The notes: generated from the sequence alone by a model not told the origin. A stretch of DNA of 64,000 bases from Rhizophagus irregularis (GCF_026210795.1 NC_089457.1:248001-312000); one strand, 5' to 3'. Shown: positions 33,700-46,144, counted from the first letter of the stretch. A program made the numbers and translations.

Positions 33700-34219
33700 T
33701 TTACAAGTGTATTGTACGTTTAGTGGCCACTACTTTCCGCACCCTCTATTGAAGGTTATGGAGGTAGGACGTTCGTATCCTCACCATCATTGAACCACCA
33801 GATGTCATCAAGGCCACCTTTTAACCAAGACAACTTATCCAGCACGTCCATCAATCAGGCATACCCCAGGGATCCGAAGGCCTTTGGATCGGAAGAACAC
33901 CACCCTACTCGATCGTCCTTTAATCCGTTGCATGATACTGTAATGGCTACTATTATAAACCCCTCACCACTACTACTGTCACGGAGGACTTTCGTCAGAT
34001 AACCTTCAAACATCTAGACCCCTTCCATACCACCATATTAGATAACAGGTCTCACTCAAAGGCCACTACAGCCCGCGATTACCCACCACCGATAGTACAG
34101 TTGTAATCCCCAAGTGGTATACTTTGTAGTGACCACCTGGACAGTAAGCTTGTAGGTGTTACCCAGGATCATCCCTTATGGTGGGTATCAACCACCAGGA
34201 ATCACCAACTAGGGCCCAT
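33700..34219 (-). mobile_element. SINE-A copy 1, 3-prime half
   Basis: Flanked on its outer side by ATATTTGGTGATTAT (33685-33699), which recurs at 44580-44594. The sequence matches the corresponding part of the complete SINE-A copy at 44595-45117 almost base for base. It is cut at 34219 by the CACTA element; the other half begins at 44096. Confidence 0.85.
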
Positions 34220-34229
34220 CACTGGTCGA

Positions 34230-34910
34230 AATAAAAAAAATCGGACATATGGAAAATCAGCTAAAAATCAGATCAAAATCGACTGACATTACAAATCGGC
34301 ACATCTGATTGATGCCAATCGGACAATTTAATGAAAATCCAGAAAAAAATCATCATATTTGATTGACGGCTGATTGATGCTAGTTGAAATCAAAAAAAAA
34401 ATCAGACAAATGGCAAATCAACCTAAAATTTGCCCAATATTCAAATATGCACTTCCAATTTATGGAAAATTGACAATTCAATAAAAATTCAATAAAAATT
34501 CGATAAAAATTCGGCAAAAAATCATTATATTTGATTGACGGCTGATTGATGCTGGTTGAAATCAAAAAAAAAATCAGACAAATGGCAAATCAACCTAAAA
34601 TTTGCCCAATATTCAAATATGTACTTCCAATTTATGGAAAATTGACAATTCAATAAAAATTCAATAAAAATTCGATAAAAATTCGGCAAAAAATCATTAT
34701 ATTTGATTGACGGCTGATTGATGCTGGTTGAAATCAAAAAAAAAATCAGACAAAATGACAAATCAACCTAAAATTTGCCCAATATTCAAATATGTACTTC
34801 CAATTTATGGAAAATTCGACAATTCAATAAAAATTCAATAAAAATTCGATAAAAATTCGGCAAAAAATCATTATATTTGATTGACGGCTGATTGATACAA
34901 AAAAAGTCAT
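34230..34910. repeat. Subterminal repeats, left end of the CACTA element
   Basis: About 3.5 copies of a 171-172 bp unit (starts at 34378, 34549 and 34720 with TGCTGGTTGAAATC). Each contains AATCAACCTAAAATTTGCCC and AATTCAATAAAAATTC. In En/Spm such arrays bind the accessory protein TnpA; the same role here is inferred. Confidence 0.88.
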
Positions 34911-35086
34911 CAAAATTAACTTTTGAAAAACATGATTTGTCATTAAAATTCAGAAATTCGGAAAAATCAACACCAAATTTATAGTCAATTACTCAATTTA
35001 TTATAAATTTATGTCTAAAACTTATAAGTTTATAATTGGTATTTTCTACTAATTGGATTTACGGCTAAATACTCTCTTGCATTTTG

Positions 35087-38000
35087 TCAGTTTGAGATTT
35101 GGTAACTTACTGGTACAAATCTACCTAAAATATGATGCACAGGTATTATACAATCACGACTTATTGGATAAAATTCGGTATTCCACAACTCAACATTACA
35201 AATTTCATCACTGCTGAAATAGTATCGAATATTGGTTGAATTTGCGTGTTTATACCAACGAACGTATGCTAGAAAATGTTCGACGGGACCATCCGGAAAG
35301 TCTACTACGTGAGTAAAATAATACTGAATTTGACCTGGGTAGGTGTCGACATCTTCATCATCCGTAATAAATTTCGCTAAGACGTACGAACTTTTTACAT
35401 GTCTTAACGATAATGACGATCCAAAGACTTCTGAACCAATCCGACACCTTCCGAATTGGTTAATTTTGACCCTAATTATTATATCGTTATCTAAACCTTC
35501 TACAAGAGGCCTCCGAAATCCAAATGATTCGTAAGTCGCATTGTAATATTCGACCATTAAATTTAACATTTCACTTGAAAGTAGTATATTATGAGATACC
35601 GGCTTAAGAAATTCACCTGGGAAGCCTTCTTGCCAGAAATCTGTGAATCTTTAATATTTTGTGAATTCAGCCAAAATCGATGCATCTCATCTGACGAAAA
35701 TTCATCAGTAACTGAAAGGGACCCGATAGTACGCTGACTGTTTAGCAATTCAAGACCTTTTACTTCGATACCTGAACTTATGATATTTTCGATTTGTTTA
35801 TCGAAACATTAATCGACGCATAAGTTCAGACTCAATTTTCCTGTTGCTGTTTGGTAACGAACCTAAAAGTGCGAAATCAATAAATTATAAGCTAATATTG
35901 AAATCGTTAAAATCGTTAAAAAATCGTTAACGGATATTTACCTAAAATACCGTTCATACGTTCGAAAGAGAAACACCAGAACGCATATAATGGTCCATAA
36001 TCAGATGAGCAATTACGCAAATGCAGAGAAAGATGAAGATTCGGTGTGATCTTATCTCTGCCGTGGTGATTCTCAATGAGCTTGACTATTTCGATAAGAC
36101 TTCTATGGGCTTCATCCACCAAATTAGATTCTAGAATCCGATTTACCAAAATCGAACAAACCCTAACAAAATGATTCAGGATTCTTCTATCTACGTCTGA
36201 AAGGTGTTCCCAAAGTGATACAGTTGAATAAATTGTAAAGAATATTCGCCACTGATCGGCCGTAAAATTGGTGAATCCCTCTCCACTATGAATTTTTCCT
36301 GGAATTCGACCTAAATCGGATGGTATCTGAAACTCGTCCATCTTTTTCTGAATTTTGTTCAAAGAATTTGGTGTCAAAATACCCCCATCGATCCAAATTC
36401 GTTTTACTATCCACTTCGCAATGCCCAGAAATAAGCAATGCATTGGATCGACTGTAAGAAATCTAATAGGGTCAAAATATGATAGACGCAACAATTCAGA
36501 CCATCTAATGCCAGTTTCTTTGACGAAGCGCTTTCTAGCAGCGTCTGAGTTGCATCTTCGCCAACCTAATGCGTTTTGCCAGTGCTCATTCGAATCTCGA
36601 GCAGAATACCCTACATCATCCATTCCAGCAAAATTATGCTGCCCATTTTCATAATTTGCTTTTTTCTCACACCTGTGACATGAAACTAAGGCAGAAACAT
36701 GACCGCAAATTTTTCTTGCGGCGGGAATGTCACATGATACTAAGATTAAAGTGCCACGAACTCTCTTTCCATTTTCGCATTCATAAGTATGATTTAGTGT
36801 TAACCCAGCCCAGAGTGTTTCCAATTCGTTAACTATTGGTGCTAAATAGTGGTTCACTTTATGTAGGCTGACCTCCTTTGGCCCAGGTAAAATGCCGAGA
36901 GTCAATAAATTTTCACGTCTAAATCGGATATCGCGTGGCAAATTGCATATAGCGGCGTATATGACACCGATACTATAAATGGTACTATCATATGGCTGAA
37001 ACCAATCAAGATTCAGCATCAAGCCAAGATGAGAATCGGCCACTTCGCTTCTGAAAAAATTTGGCGAATCTTCATTGTCCAATTCTTTAAAATTCTTCCA
37101 CACTTGCCCATCATATATATCGGTCAAAATATTATCAAAATTCGACCGATTAGCCCAATGTCGGAGAGAATTTTCAAACCCAGGCTGACAAAACATAGTG
37201 GCAAGTTGTTGATTGATTCCAGCAAACGGATACATTAAATTAGGTCGTATTATTGTTCGATTTGTCGATGCGCTAATTTTTTCAGACAATGCCGTATTGC
37301 AAAGACGTGATCTGTGAACTGAAGAATTGGGAAATTCTATGTGTTGACATTTCATTATAGCAGGATTGTCCTCTTGTTTGAAATCTACCACTTCCTCTTT
37401 TTTATACAATTTGTGACATTTCGGACGACGTACAAAACTATGAAATTGGTCATTTAATCCAAGCGGCTTCTTTCTTTTGTTAAGTAAAAGCGAATCTGGG
37501 AAATCATTAAAATCATCACTACTGAACTCGCACAGGGCCAATTTCATAAATTTTATTAGAGTCTCAGTAGCTGTCTCTGCGATATTGAATCTTGTTCGAA
37601 AGTTCATTATCCAAAGTAAAATCCATAAAAATCGATCATAATTCAATTCTAAATATGGTGGGTTTTGAAATGGTTCATAACTAGGTGGTGAATAGTCTTC
37701 AAAAATTTCAGAAATTCCAGAAATTGGATCATTATCTGATTCACTGCCTATAGACAATGTATCACTGTAGATATCTTCCTCTGTAGTATATTCAGATGAT
37801 GATGAATCTTCTGGATCTTCTGAAATTTCCGGACGATTTGTATACTTTCTTGCACGTTGTCGAGGTAAGAAGTTAAATTCGACATCTTGATGTTCATCAT
37901 CAACATCATCTTGATTACTGTTATCTGATTTTTCTGATTCTTGTCTAATAGATTCGTCAATCATTCGTCCAGCTGAAGCGGGTATTGATGTTTCACCTAT

Positions 38001-38292
38001 TTCAAGTTGACGAATTTGAGACGAAATTGTACTTCTGCGAATCTTGGTATTCTTGATGTCTAGAATCGTGAATTTCTTTTGTGCGAGAATCCACCAAATT
38101 GCCATCACAATCGGGACAATTACAAACTACTAGTTTTCTTTTATTACTTGTTGGTCTAGCGAAGATACTATTTCTTCATTTATTATACCAGAAATTGATC
38201 TATTTCTACGAGTAGAAGATGGCTGATTTGAAGGTGATTCTTCATCATCAAGATCGTCAAGTATACTAGAGACTGACCTTTTTCTGCTCATT
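35087..38292 (-). pseudogene. Tnp2-type CACTA transposase, spliced and frameshifted
   Basis: The apparent start is ATG at 38292 (MSRKRSVSSILDDL), followed by an acidic leader and a CxCxxC segment (VVCNCPDCDGNLVDSRTK) reachable only across frame changes at about 38150 and 38050. The main frame, 38108-35916, carries the Transposase_21/Tnp2 landmarks: LMLNLDWFQPYDSTIYSIGV, GILPGPKEVS, SCDIPAARKICGHVSALVSC, CHRCEKKANY, FDPIRFLTVDPMHCLFLGIA and SFERMNGILG. An intron starts at about 35937 (GGTAAATATCC) and ends TTTTAG near 35850. Later parts continue SLPNSNRKIESELMRRLMF, then 35748-35563, and finally 35569-35087 with GRCRIGSEVFGSSLSLRHVK and PISRDCIIPVHHILGRF, a C-terminal accessory domain I cannot name. 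Predicted role: nuclear DDE-type transposase acting on the CACTG ends. Frame changes indicate inactivity. Confidence 0.85.
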
Positions 38293-38859
38293 TGTTTAGT
38301 ATTTGAATAAGTTTAATAAGTTTGGCAAAATCCAAATTTGTAAAAAGGCCGATTTTTATAAAATTTGGAATAACACAAAATTTGTATAATTTGTATGTAT
38401 AATTAATGTAATCCTGGCTTCTATGATTATTTCAATAATTTTTTAGGATTTAATATTTTTTTTCGCAAATTTGGCAATTTTATATAATAAATTTGCGAAT
38501 TTTCTAATTAATATACTTTTAAAAATTGCAATATGATTTAAGCTTATTTTACAATAAAAAGCTTATTTTTAAAATAAAAAGCTTATTTTTAATAAAAAGC
38601 TTATTTTTAAAATAAAAAGCTTATTTTTAAAATAAAAAGCTTATTTTATTTTAAAATAACTTTTATTTACAAGATAATCACTTTATCATCCCTTTATCAT
38701 TTTCGGATGCCAAACAAACCTTATCAAAAGAAACTGTAAATTTTAGCGAAAGTTGAAAAGTAACAATTTTGTATTAATCGAAGTGGTATTGCTATAATAA
38801 CAATATATTTTCGATTTTACTGCAAATTTCGACAAAGTATAACTTGCCGCATTAAAGTA

Positions 38860-40690
38860 TATCAAATTTTAACGCAGTAGAACGCTAACAATTTTCGTAA
38901 TTTTAATTTATTTGTCTTTTTAATTATGATTTATAATTGATTTTTCAATCGGGAAATCAACACAGGACGCTAACGATTTTCTTATTAATTAATTGATTTG
39001 TCTTTTTAATTATGATTTATAGTTGATTTTTCAATCAGAAATCAACGCAATAGGACGCTAACGATTTTCTTATTAATTAATTTATTTGATTTTTTAATTA
39101 TGATTTATAGTTGATTTTCTCGAGAAATCAACGCAGTAGAAACGCTAACGATTTTCTTATTAATTAATTGATTTGTCTTTTTTAATTATGATTTATAATT
39201 GATTTTTCAATCGAGAAATCAACGCAGTAGAACGCTAACGATTTTCGTAATTTTAATTGATTTGTCTTTTTTAATTATGATTTATAATTGATTTTTCAAT
39301 CGAGAAATCAACGCAGGACGCTAACGATTTTCTTATTAATTAATTGATTTGTCTTTTTAATTATGATTTATAGTTGATTTTTCAATCAAGAAATCAACGC
39401 AGTAGAACGCTAACGATTTTCGTAATTTTAATTTATTTGTCTTTTTTAATTATGATTTATAGTTGATTTGTCAATTGAGAAATCAACGCAGTAGGACGCT
39501 AACGATTTTCTTAATTTTAATTAATTGATTTGTTTTTTTTAATTATGATTTATAGTTGATTTTCCAATCAAGAATTCAACGCAGTAGAACGCTAACGATT
39601 TTCTTAATTTTAATTAATTGATTTGATTTTTTAATTATGATTTATAGTTGATTTTCCAATTGAGAATTCAACGCAGTAGGACGCTAACGATTTTCTTATT
39701 AATTAATTTATTTGATTTTTTAATTATGATTTATAGTTGATTTTTCAATCGAGAAATCAACGCAATAGGACGCTAACGATTTTCTTATTAATTAATTTAT
39801 TTGATTTTTTAATTATGATTTATAGTTGATTTTTCTCGAGAAATCAATGCAGTAGAACGCTAACGATTTTCTTAATTTTAATTAATTGATTTGATTTTTT
39901 AATTATGATTTATAGTTGATTTTCCAATTGAGAATTCAACGCAAAGTAGGACGCTAACGATTTTCTTATTAATTAATTTATTTGATTTTTTAATTATGAT
40001 TTATAGTTGATTTTTCAATCGAGAAATCAACGCAGTAGAACGCTAACGATTTTCTTATTAATTAATTGATTTGTCTTTTTTAATTATGATTTATAGTTGA
40101 TTTTTCAATCGAGAAATCAACGCAGTAGAACGCTAACGATTTTTGTAATTTTAATTTATTTGTCTTTTTTAATTATGATTTATAGTTGATTTTCCTCGAG
40201 AAATCAACACAGTAGAACGCTAACGATTTTCTTATTAATTAATTTATTTGTCTTTTTTAATTATGATTTATAGTTGATTTTTCAATCGAGAAATCAACGC
40301 AGTAGAACGCTAATGATTTTTGTAATTTTAATTTATTTGTCTTTTTTAATTATGATTTATAGTTGATTTGTCAATTGAGAAATCAACGCAGTAGGACGCT
40401 AACGATTTTCTTAATTTTAATTAATTGATTTGTTTTTTTTAATTATGATTTATAGTTGATTTTCCAATCAAGAATTCAACGCAGTAGGACGCTAACGATT
40501 TTCTTAATTTTAATTAATTTATTTGTCTTTTTTAATTATGATTTATAATTGATTTTTCAATCGAGAAATCAACGCAGGACGCTAACGATTTTCTTATTAA
40601 TTAATTGATTTGTCTTTTTTAATTATGATTTATAGTTGATTTTTCAATCGAGAAATCAACGCAGTAGAACGCTAACGATTTTCTTATTAA
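38860..40690. repeat. About 90-bp minisatellite between the two CACTA genes, roughly 20 units
   Basis: Units contain CAACGCAGTAGAACGCTAAC, GATTTTCTTATTAATTAATT and AATTATGATTTATAGTTGAT, then TTTCAATCGAGAAATCAA with an inverted GATTTcTC/GAgAAATC pair. It occupies the shared upstream region of the diverging transposase (minus) and accessory gene (plus), so it may influence both promoters. A smaller AAAATAAAAAGCTTATTTTT repeat precedes it at 38540-38650. Confidence 0.9.
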
Positions 40691-40708
40691 TTAATTGATG
40701 ATTTTTAA

Positions 40709-40722
40709 ATTTATAAATAGGA
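40709..40722 (+). promoter_or_regulatory. TATA-like box of the CACTA accessory gene
   Basis: ATTTATAAATAGG lies about 65 bp before the ATG at 40781, immediately after the minisatellite ends. It is the only TATA-like match in a sensible place here. Function is inferred from position. Confidence 0.45.
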
Positions 40723-40780
40723 CGATATGACGATATTGAACCCGCTTCGATTTTTTAAACGAATATTGAGTGAATATAAA

Positions 40781-43177
40781 ATGTCAAATAATAGCAATAA
40801 TAAAAAAAACAATAAAAAAAATAACAAATAAAAGCAACAGAGGTTTCAAGAAGAAACACCTGACGAAGGATCTAATCGTCAACGGGGAAGAACGGAAGAA
40901 GAAAGTAATCCGAATGAGACGAGTGACAAGACCAATAAGTTGACTAGCAAATCGTCACCCACCAAGTCAAACAAACAAAAGCAGCAAAGGTTTCAAGAAG
41001 AAACACCTGACGAAGGATCTAATCGTCAACGGGAAGAACGGAAGAAGAAAGTAATCCGAATGAGACGAGTGACAAAACCAATAAGTCGACTAGCAAATCG
41101 TCACCCACCAAGTCAAACAAACAAAAGCAGCAAAGGTTTCAAGAAGAAACACCGAGCGAAGAATCTAATCGTCAACGGGGAAGAGCGGAAGAAGAAAGTG
41201 ATCCGAATGAGACGAGTGACAAAACCAATAAGTCGACTAGCAAATCGTCACTCACCAAGTCAAACAAACAAAAGCAGCAAAGGTTTCAAGAAGAAACACC
41301 TGACGAAGGATCTAATCGTCAACGGGGAAGAACAGAAGAAGAAAGTAATCCGAATGAGACGATTGACAAAACCAATAAGTCGACTAGCAAATCGTCACCC
41401 ATCAAGTCGATCCTCAAATCTGCAAAGTCGACTAAGCCCGACTCAAGAAGAGTCTGATGATGCAGGTTATAGAAATTGAACCGCCAAATATTCCTAAAGG
41501 TAATTGAATTTTGGAAAATTGCTGATTGACATGTACGATAATTAATAATTTTTATAGATCAACAAGAGATGTTATCGGAAATGAAAAAACGATATGGGAA
41601 TATTCGAATTCCACAAAAATTCGTATTAGTGGTTAAAGACGATCAAGGTAATGAAAGGATGATCGATGACGACGATACTGATTTAGAAGCAGGTACGATT
41701 TTGACTTCATTCGTATAAATTCAGAATTATTCGTAAAAAAATATTACTATTAATAAAATTCTTTATTTAGAAAATCTAAAATTAAAGAAACAAATTGAAG
41801 AAGTACAAGTAGAGAATGCAAAGCTTCAACGCGAAAATAACCGATTATTCGACGAAAATCGTTTTTTGACTCGAATAAACGAGGCCTTTGCAGACGAGAA
41901 TGATGATCTATGCGAAAGCTTAAACAGGTATTTGAGAATCCGTCTGCCTAAAGCCATTCATAGGCAGACGGATCTCAAACAGCCGGCAAAACGTCAAAAA
42001 AGAATTAAGACAAAAAAGTCTGAGCGATACGAAGAAGAATCGGAGGAAGAACGGTCTGGTTCTAACAATAATGATGAGTACGACGAAAAAGAAGCTAGGG
42101 TATATTAATTTTATTTGTCTGATTCAGTTATTTAAAATTGCAGTATTGAGTAATTAAGTACCGGTTATCATTATTTGATTGTTATATTTAGGCTGAAATG
42201 AAGTCTATTTTGAAAACCATCGATGAAACTCGAGGACTAGATTACAATGAAACGTTCAATAGCGCGAAAAATCTCAAGATTCGTCGTAAGCTAGTCCCTG
42301 AATTACGTTCAGCCCTTGCTCCGTGTTTTCCCGCTTCGAATAAGCAACTTACAAAATGGTTGGGTTATCTCCACAAGTCTCGTCGTTCTCATCAAAGATT
42401 AATGGATAGGGGAAAAGCCGATGAAAATAAACACCGGGTGCACTCAAACAATCGAGTACACGACGTTAGTAATGATTTATAATTATTATGCTGAATTTTA
42501 TTCCGATTATGTATTGAATTTTATTCAAATTATAACGTATTTTAGAAGAAAATCCGCTGAATTAAGGCGGCAAAGAGATTATATAGTTTTGACAATGAAC
42601 GGATAACAAAATATGATAAGCGTAGATTACTAAAGATGTTATCCAATCGCTTATTTCATTCTCCAGAAATAAGCGAGACAGACGAAGACCAACAAAGTCC
42701 ATAATCGCTATTTACGACTATTCGTGGAGATCTGATGAGGTTAGAACTTCTGAATCTTGATTTTTCAGACGAATCGCTGGATTTAATTTTTATATTTTAT
42801 TGTTTCTTCAGCTTAAAAATTTGCTACGAAATGTACTCGATGTACACTCGTCAAATAAGTCAAAATTAATACGCGAACGTAGATATGACGACGAGGTACA
42901 AAAATACGACCGACCACATCCGTCGAATGCTCCCGAATGGTCTTATATCGTACAACAACAAGATTTAATATTCGATACTGATATCGATCAGGGTTTAATC
43001 ACTGAATATGATGAAGAAGAAGAAGAAGTTAGTAGAGGGACAACACCAGCAACTGGCAACACCACCGAAAATGATGAAGACCATAACAAGGAAGGAGAAG
43101 AAAAACCATCAAAATCAACGGTCGGCGACAATCATAATAATTCAGATTCTGATTTACATATAGATGACGCGCAATGA
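40781..43177 (+). pseudogene. CACTA accessory (TnpA-like) gene, multi-exon, disrupted
   Basis: ATG at 40781 opens MSNNSNNKKNN but meets TAA after 16 codons, where sister repeats have CAA. Then come four copies of a 147-bp (49-codon) repeat (accession points 40961, 41107, 41254) reading FQEETPDEGSNRQRGRTEEE in the conserved frame; one unit lacks a base and shifts frame. Downstream exons show IEIEPPNIPK, EMLSEMKKRYGNIRIPQKFV, a coiled coil ENLKLKKQIEEVQVENAKLQ (41770-41930), a basic then acidic tail, MKSILKTIDETRGLDYNETF (42198) and a final exon LKNLLRNVLDVHSSNKSKLI (42812) ending in a DE-rich tail at 43177. Introns are about 60-95 nt. Position beside Tnp2, the coiled coil and charged repeats suggest the DNA-binding TnpA role, an inference only. 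Confidence 0.65.
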
Positions 43178-43299
43178 ACGAATCTGAATTAATTTGGTAG
43201 AAAACTTTCTTTTTTTCGTCAAAAATCTATATATATATGTAATTAATATTCTAAATTATTAGTATTAGAATTTTCCATAATTCAAAATAAATTTGTCTT

Positions 43300-43900
43300 A
43301 ATTCAGAAAAAAATTAATTACAATTCGAAATAAATTTACTGCAAATTTACCGCAATTCAGAATAAAATTTACTGCAAATATACCATAATTCAGAATAAAA
43401 TTTACTGCAATTCAGACGCAATTCAGAATAAAATTAACCGCAATTCATTAAATTTTTACCGCAATTCAGAATAAATTAACCGCAATTCATTAAATTTTTA
43501 CCGCAATTCAGAATAAATTTACCGCAATTCAGAATAAAATTTACCGCAATTCAGAATAGAAAATTTACTGCAATTCAGATTAAAATTTACTGCAATTCAG
43601 ATTAAAATTTACCGCAATTCAGAATAAAATTTACCGCAATTCAGAATAAAATTTACCGCAATTCAAAATAAATTTACCGCAATTCAGAATAGAAAATTTA
43701 CCGCAATTCAGAATAAAATTTACCGCAATTCAGAATAAAATTTACTGCAATTCAGATTAAAATTTACTGCAATTCAGATTAAAATATACTGCAATTCAGA
43801 TTAAAATTTACTGCAATTCAGATTAAAATTTATCGCAATTTATCAAAATTTATCATAATTCAGAATAAATTCACTGCAATTCGGTAAATTTATGAATATA
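43300..43900. repeat. Subterminal repeats, right end of the CACTA element
   Basis: About 25 copies of a roughly 22-bp word ACCGCAATTCAGAATAAAAT with ACTGCAATTCAGATTAAAAT variants. The same words occur, more decayed, at 10960-11450. Confidence 0.9.
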
Positions 43901-44095
43901 TTTTTTTAAACAATTCGGATCAAAAATACTAAGCAATTCAGATACAATTTGGATATTCTGATCGGCGTCGATCGGCCTGCCAATCGGAACTTTGCCTAAA
44001 TTAATAAATCGGCCATCTTTATCACCAAATTCGGCCTAAAATCGGACATCCGATTTCTAGCCAATTTGGACTATTTCGACCAGTGCATCAGAGAA

Positions 44096-44579
44096 GGGAA
44101 TCGAACCCAATCACCAAGCTATCTGTACGTCATGAACACGCGGGTGATCATGGCTGGCAACAAAAGGTCAAACTACCGCTAAGACATTGCACCTCCAGCT
44201 TTACCATCTAGGACGACCATCTAGCCATTACTGACCCCCAAGCGGTATCGTAGAGCGACCACCCGGACAGGAAGTCCCCCCCACCCCCCGGTATAGTAGT
44301 GACTCGATGACAGGGACTGCGCACGTACCAATGGCCGGCCCCATGGGGAACGTTAAGGACACCACGACCCTTAGTTGAAATGTGCGGCCTAACTGTACAC
44401 ACTAATTCACCATAGCAGTCCAACTACACTAATCCCTGTACCTTCACGCTATTGGTTGTAGCGTCCGCAGTAAAATTCTTTTTATTTCCGTGGTCATGGG
44501 AATCGAACCTGCGACCTCACCATACTCAGGCTTAATGAGGGTCTCAGTGACTAACCACTAAGATAGGGTGACCAACCCT
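44096..44579 (-). mobile_element. SINE-A copy 1, 5-prime half with two tRNA-like modules
   Basis: On the minus strand it starts at 44579 with GGGTTGGTCACCCTATCTTA, continues with A-box-like TTAGTGGTTAGTCACTGAG and B-box GGTTCGATTCCC (about 44500). About 290 bp later it has a second pair, GTCTTAGCGGTAG (about 44190) and GGGTTCGATTCCC (about 44105). It is joined in evolution to 33700-34219; the CACTA insertion separates them. Confidence 0.85.
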
Positions 44580-44594
44580 ATATTTGGTGATTAT

Positions 44595-45520
44595 TTTACA
44601 AGTGTATTGTACGTTTAGTGGCCACTACTTTCCGCACTCTCTATTGAAGGTTATGGAGGTAAGTCGTTCGTATCCTCGCCATCCTTGAACCACCAGATGT
44701 CATCAAGGCCACCTTTTTAACCAAGACAACTTATCCAGCACGTTCATTAATCAGGCATACCCCAGGGACCCGAAGGCCTTTGGATCAGAAGAACACCACC
44801 CTACTCGTCCTTTAATCTGTTGCATGATACTGTAATGGCTACTATTATAAACCCCTCACCACTACTACTGTCACGGAGGACTTTCGTCAGATAACCTTCA
44901 AACATCTAGACCCCTTCCATACCACCATATTAGGTACTAGTGCCTCACTCAAAGGCCATTACAGCCCGCGATTAACCACCACCGATAGTACAGTTGTAAT
45001 CCCCAAGTGGTATACTTTGTAGTAAGACCACCTGGACAGCTAAGCTTGTTAGTGTTACGGGATCATCCCTACGTGCGTATCAACCACCAGAATCACCAAC
45101 CAGCAGGGGCCTATCAGAGAAGGGAATCGAACCCAATCACCAAGCTATCTGTCGTGCACGAACACCTTGGTTGGTCTAAGACCTAACAGAAGGTCAAACT
45201 ACCACTAAGACATTGCACCTTCAGCTTTACCATCCCCAGAATGACCATCTAGCCATTACTGGCCCCAAGTGGTATCGTGGAGTGACCACCCGGACAGGAA
45301 GTACCCCCCCAAGGTATAGTAGTGACCTCAAGGACAGGGACTGCGCACATACCAATGGCCTCATAGGGAACGTTAGAAGGACACCATGACCCTTAGTTGA
45401 AATGTGCGGCCTAACTGTGCACATTAATTACCGTGATGCAGTCCATGCATAATCCCTGTACCTTCACGCTATTGGTTGTAGCGTCCGCAGTAAAATTCTT
45501 TTTATTTCCGTGGTCATGGG
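44595..45520 (-). mobile_element. SINE-A copy 2, 5-prime truncated
   Basis: Flanked by ATATTTGGTGATTAT at 44580-44594 and 45521-45535. Compared with copy 1 it lacks the first tRNA-like A box, starting inside the first B-box region (CCCATGACCACGG on the minus strand), but keeps the second tRNA-like module (B box near 45125) and the full body. It directly abuts copy 1 and shares its target duplication. Short open frames inside are not genes. Confidence 0.85.
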
Positions 45521-45659
45521 ATATTTGGTGATTATAAAGAGATGTGACTATATAAAAAATTTCTTATATTTGTATATCATAATTCTGGCCAAAAATTAAC
45601 ATAATTTTAGCCAGAATTATACTTAAAATTTATTGTATCGTAACTTCGCCAATATTAAT

Positions 45660-46144
45660 CGTAGAGAGATGATCTTACCGCCATTCGATTCGTCTTAATG
45701 AGACGGTTCTAATGGTATAAAATACGTCGAAATCCAATCACTAGATTAATTTCCGAAATTAAAAAAATATTAATGGTTTTGTGTAATAACTCTGTCAATA
45801 TTGATCCTAGAAAGACGATCTTACTACCATTCGATTCGTCTTGATGAGACGAATCTAATGGTATAAGATACATCGAAATCCAATCACTAGATCAATTTTC
45901 GAAATTAAAAAATATTAAATGGTTTTTAAGTAATAACTCCATCAATATTGATCACAGAGAGATGAGCTTACCACCATTCGATTCGTCTCGATGAGGCGAT
46001 TCCAACGAGCTATAAATCGTCTTTTTACAATCACTAGGTACCGAGAAATCTAGCAAAATGTTAAATGGCGCAGTAAACGTAAATCAAGAAATATTATAAT
46101 GCCGATGTTTAACATTTTGTTGAATAACTCGTCAGCCAGTAATC
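45660..46144. repeat. 147-bp tandem repeat with a 35-nt near-perfect palindrome per unit
   Basis: Units start at 45681, 45827 and 45974, and a fourth is split by the SINE/LINE insertions and resumes at 56027. Each includes the palindrome CCATTCGATTCGTCT, three bases, then its complement (best in 45827-45861), followed by ATCCAATCACTAGAT. The repeat belongs to the pogo-type element; its last unit is also present in the inverted copy at 60850-60940. Confidence 0.85.

Larger units (their letters stand above)
34220..44095 (-). mobile_element. CACTA (En/Spm-type) DNA transposon, 9.9 kb
   Basis: Ends CACTGGTCGAAATA and its inverse TATTTCGACCAGTG, with 3-bp duplication CAT (34217-34219, 44096-44098), splitting a SINE whose intact form is present next door. 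Inside: subterminal repeats at both ends, a Tnp2-type transposase on the minus strand (35087-38292), a long minisatellite between the genes, and an accessory gene on the plus strand (40781-43177). TIR, duplication, subterminal repeats and a two-gene content all fit CACTA. Both genes carry inactivating changes, so this copy is probably non-autonomous now. Confidence 0.93.

Noticed and set aside
38860-40690. CRISPR-like array
   Set aside because: Unit and spacing are regular but there are no unique spacers; whole units are near-identical, as in a minisatellite, and the setting is eukaryotic.
40940-41479. 179-codon basic frame rich in KKVIRMRR units
   Set aside because: It is the shifted frame of the accessory-gene 147-bp repeat, opened by a one-base deletion in one unit. 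The frame kept in all units is the acidic one containing QEETPDEGSN.
44490-44579. Functional tRNA gene
   Set aside because: A and B boxes are good but the acceptor and anticodon stems do not pair convincingly, and the sequence is one head of a repeated 1-kb element.
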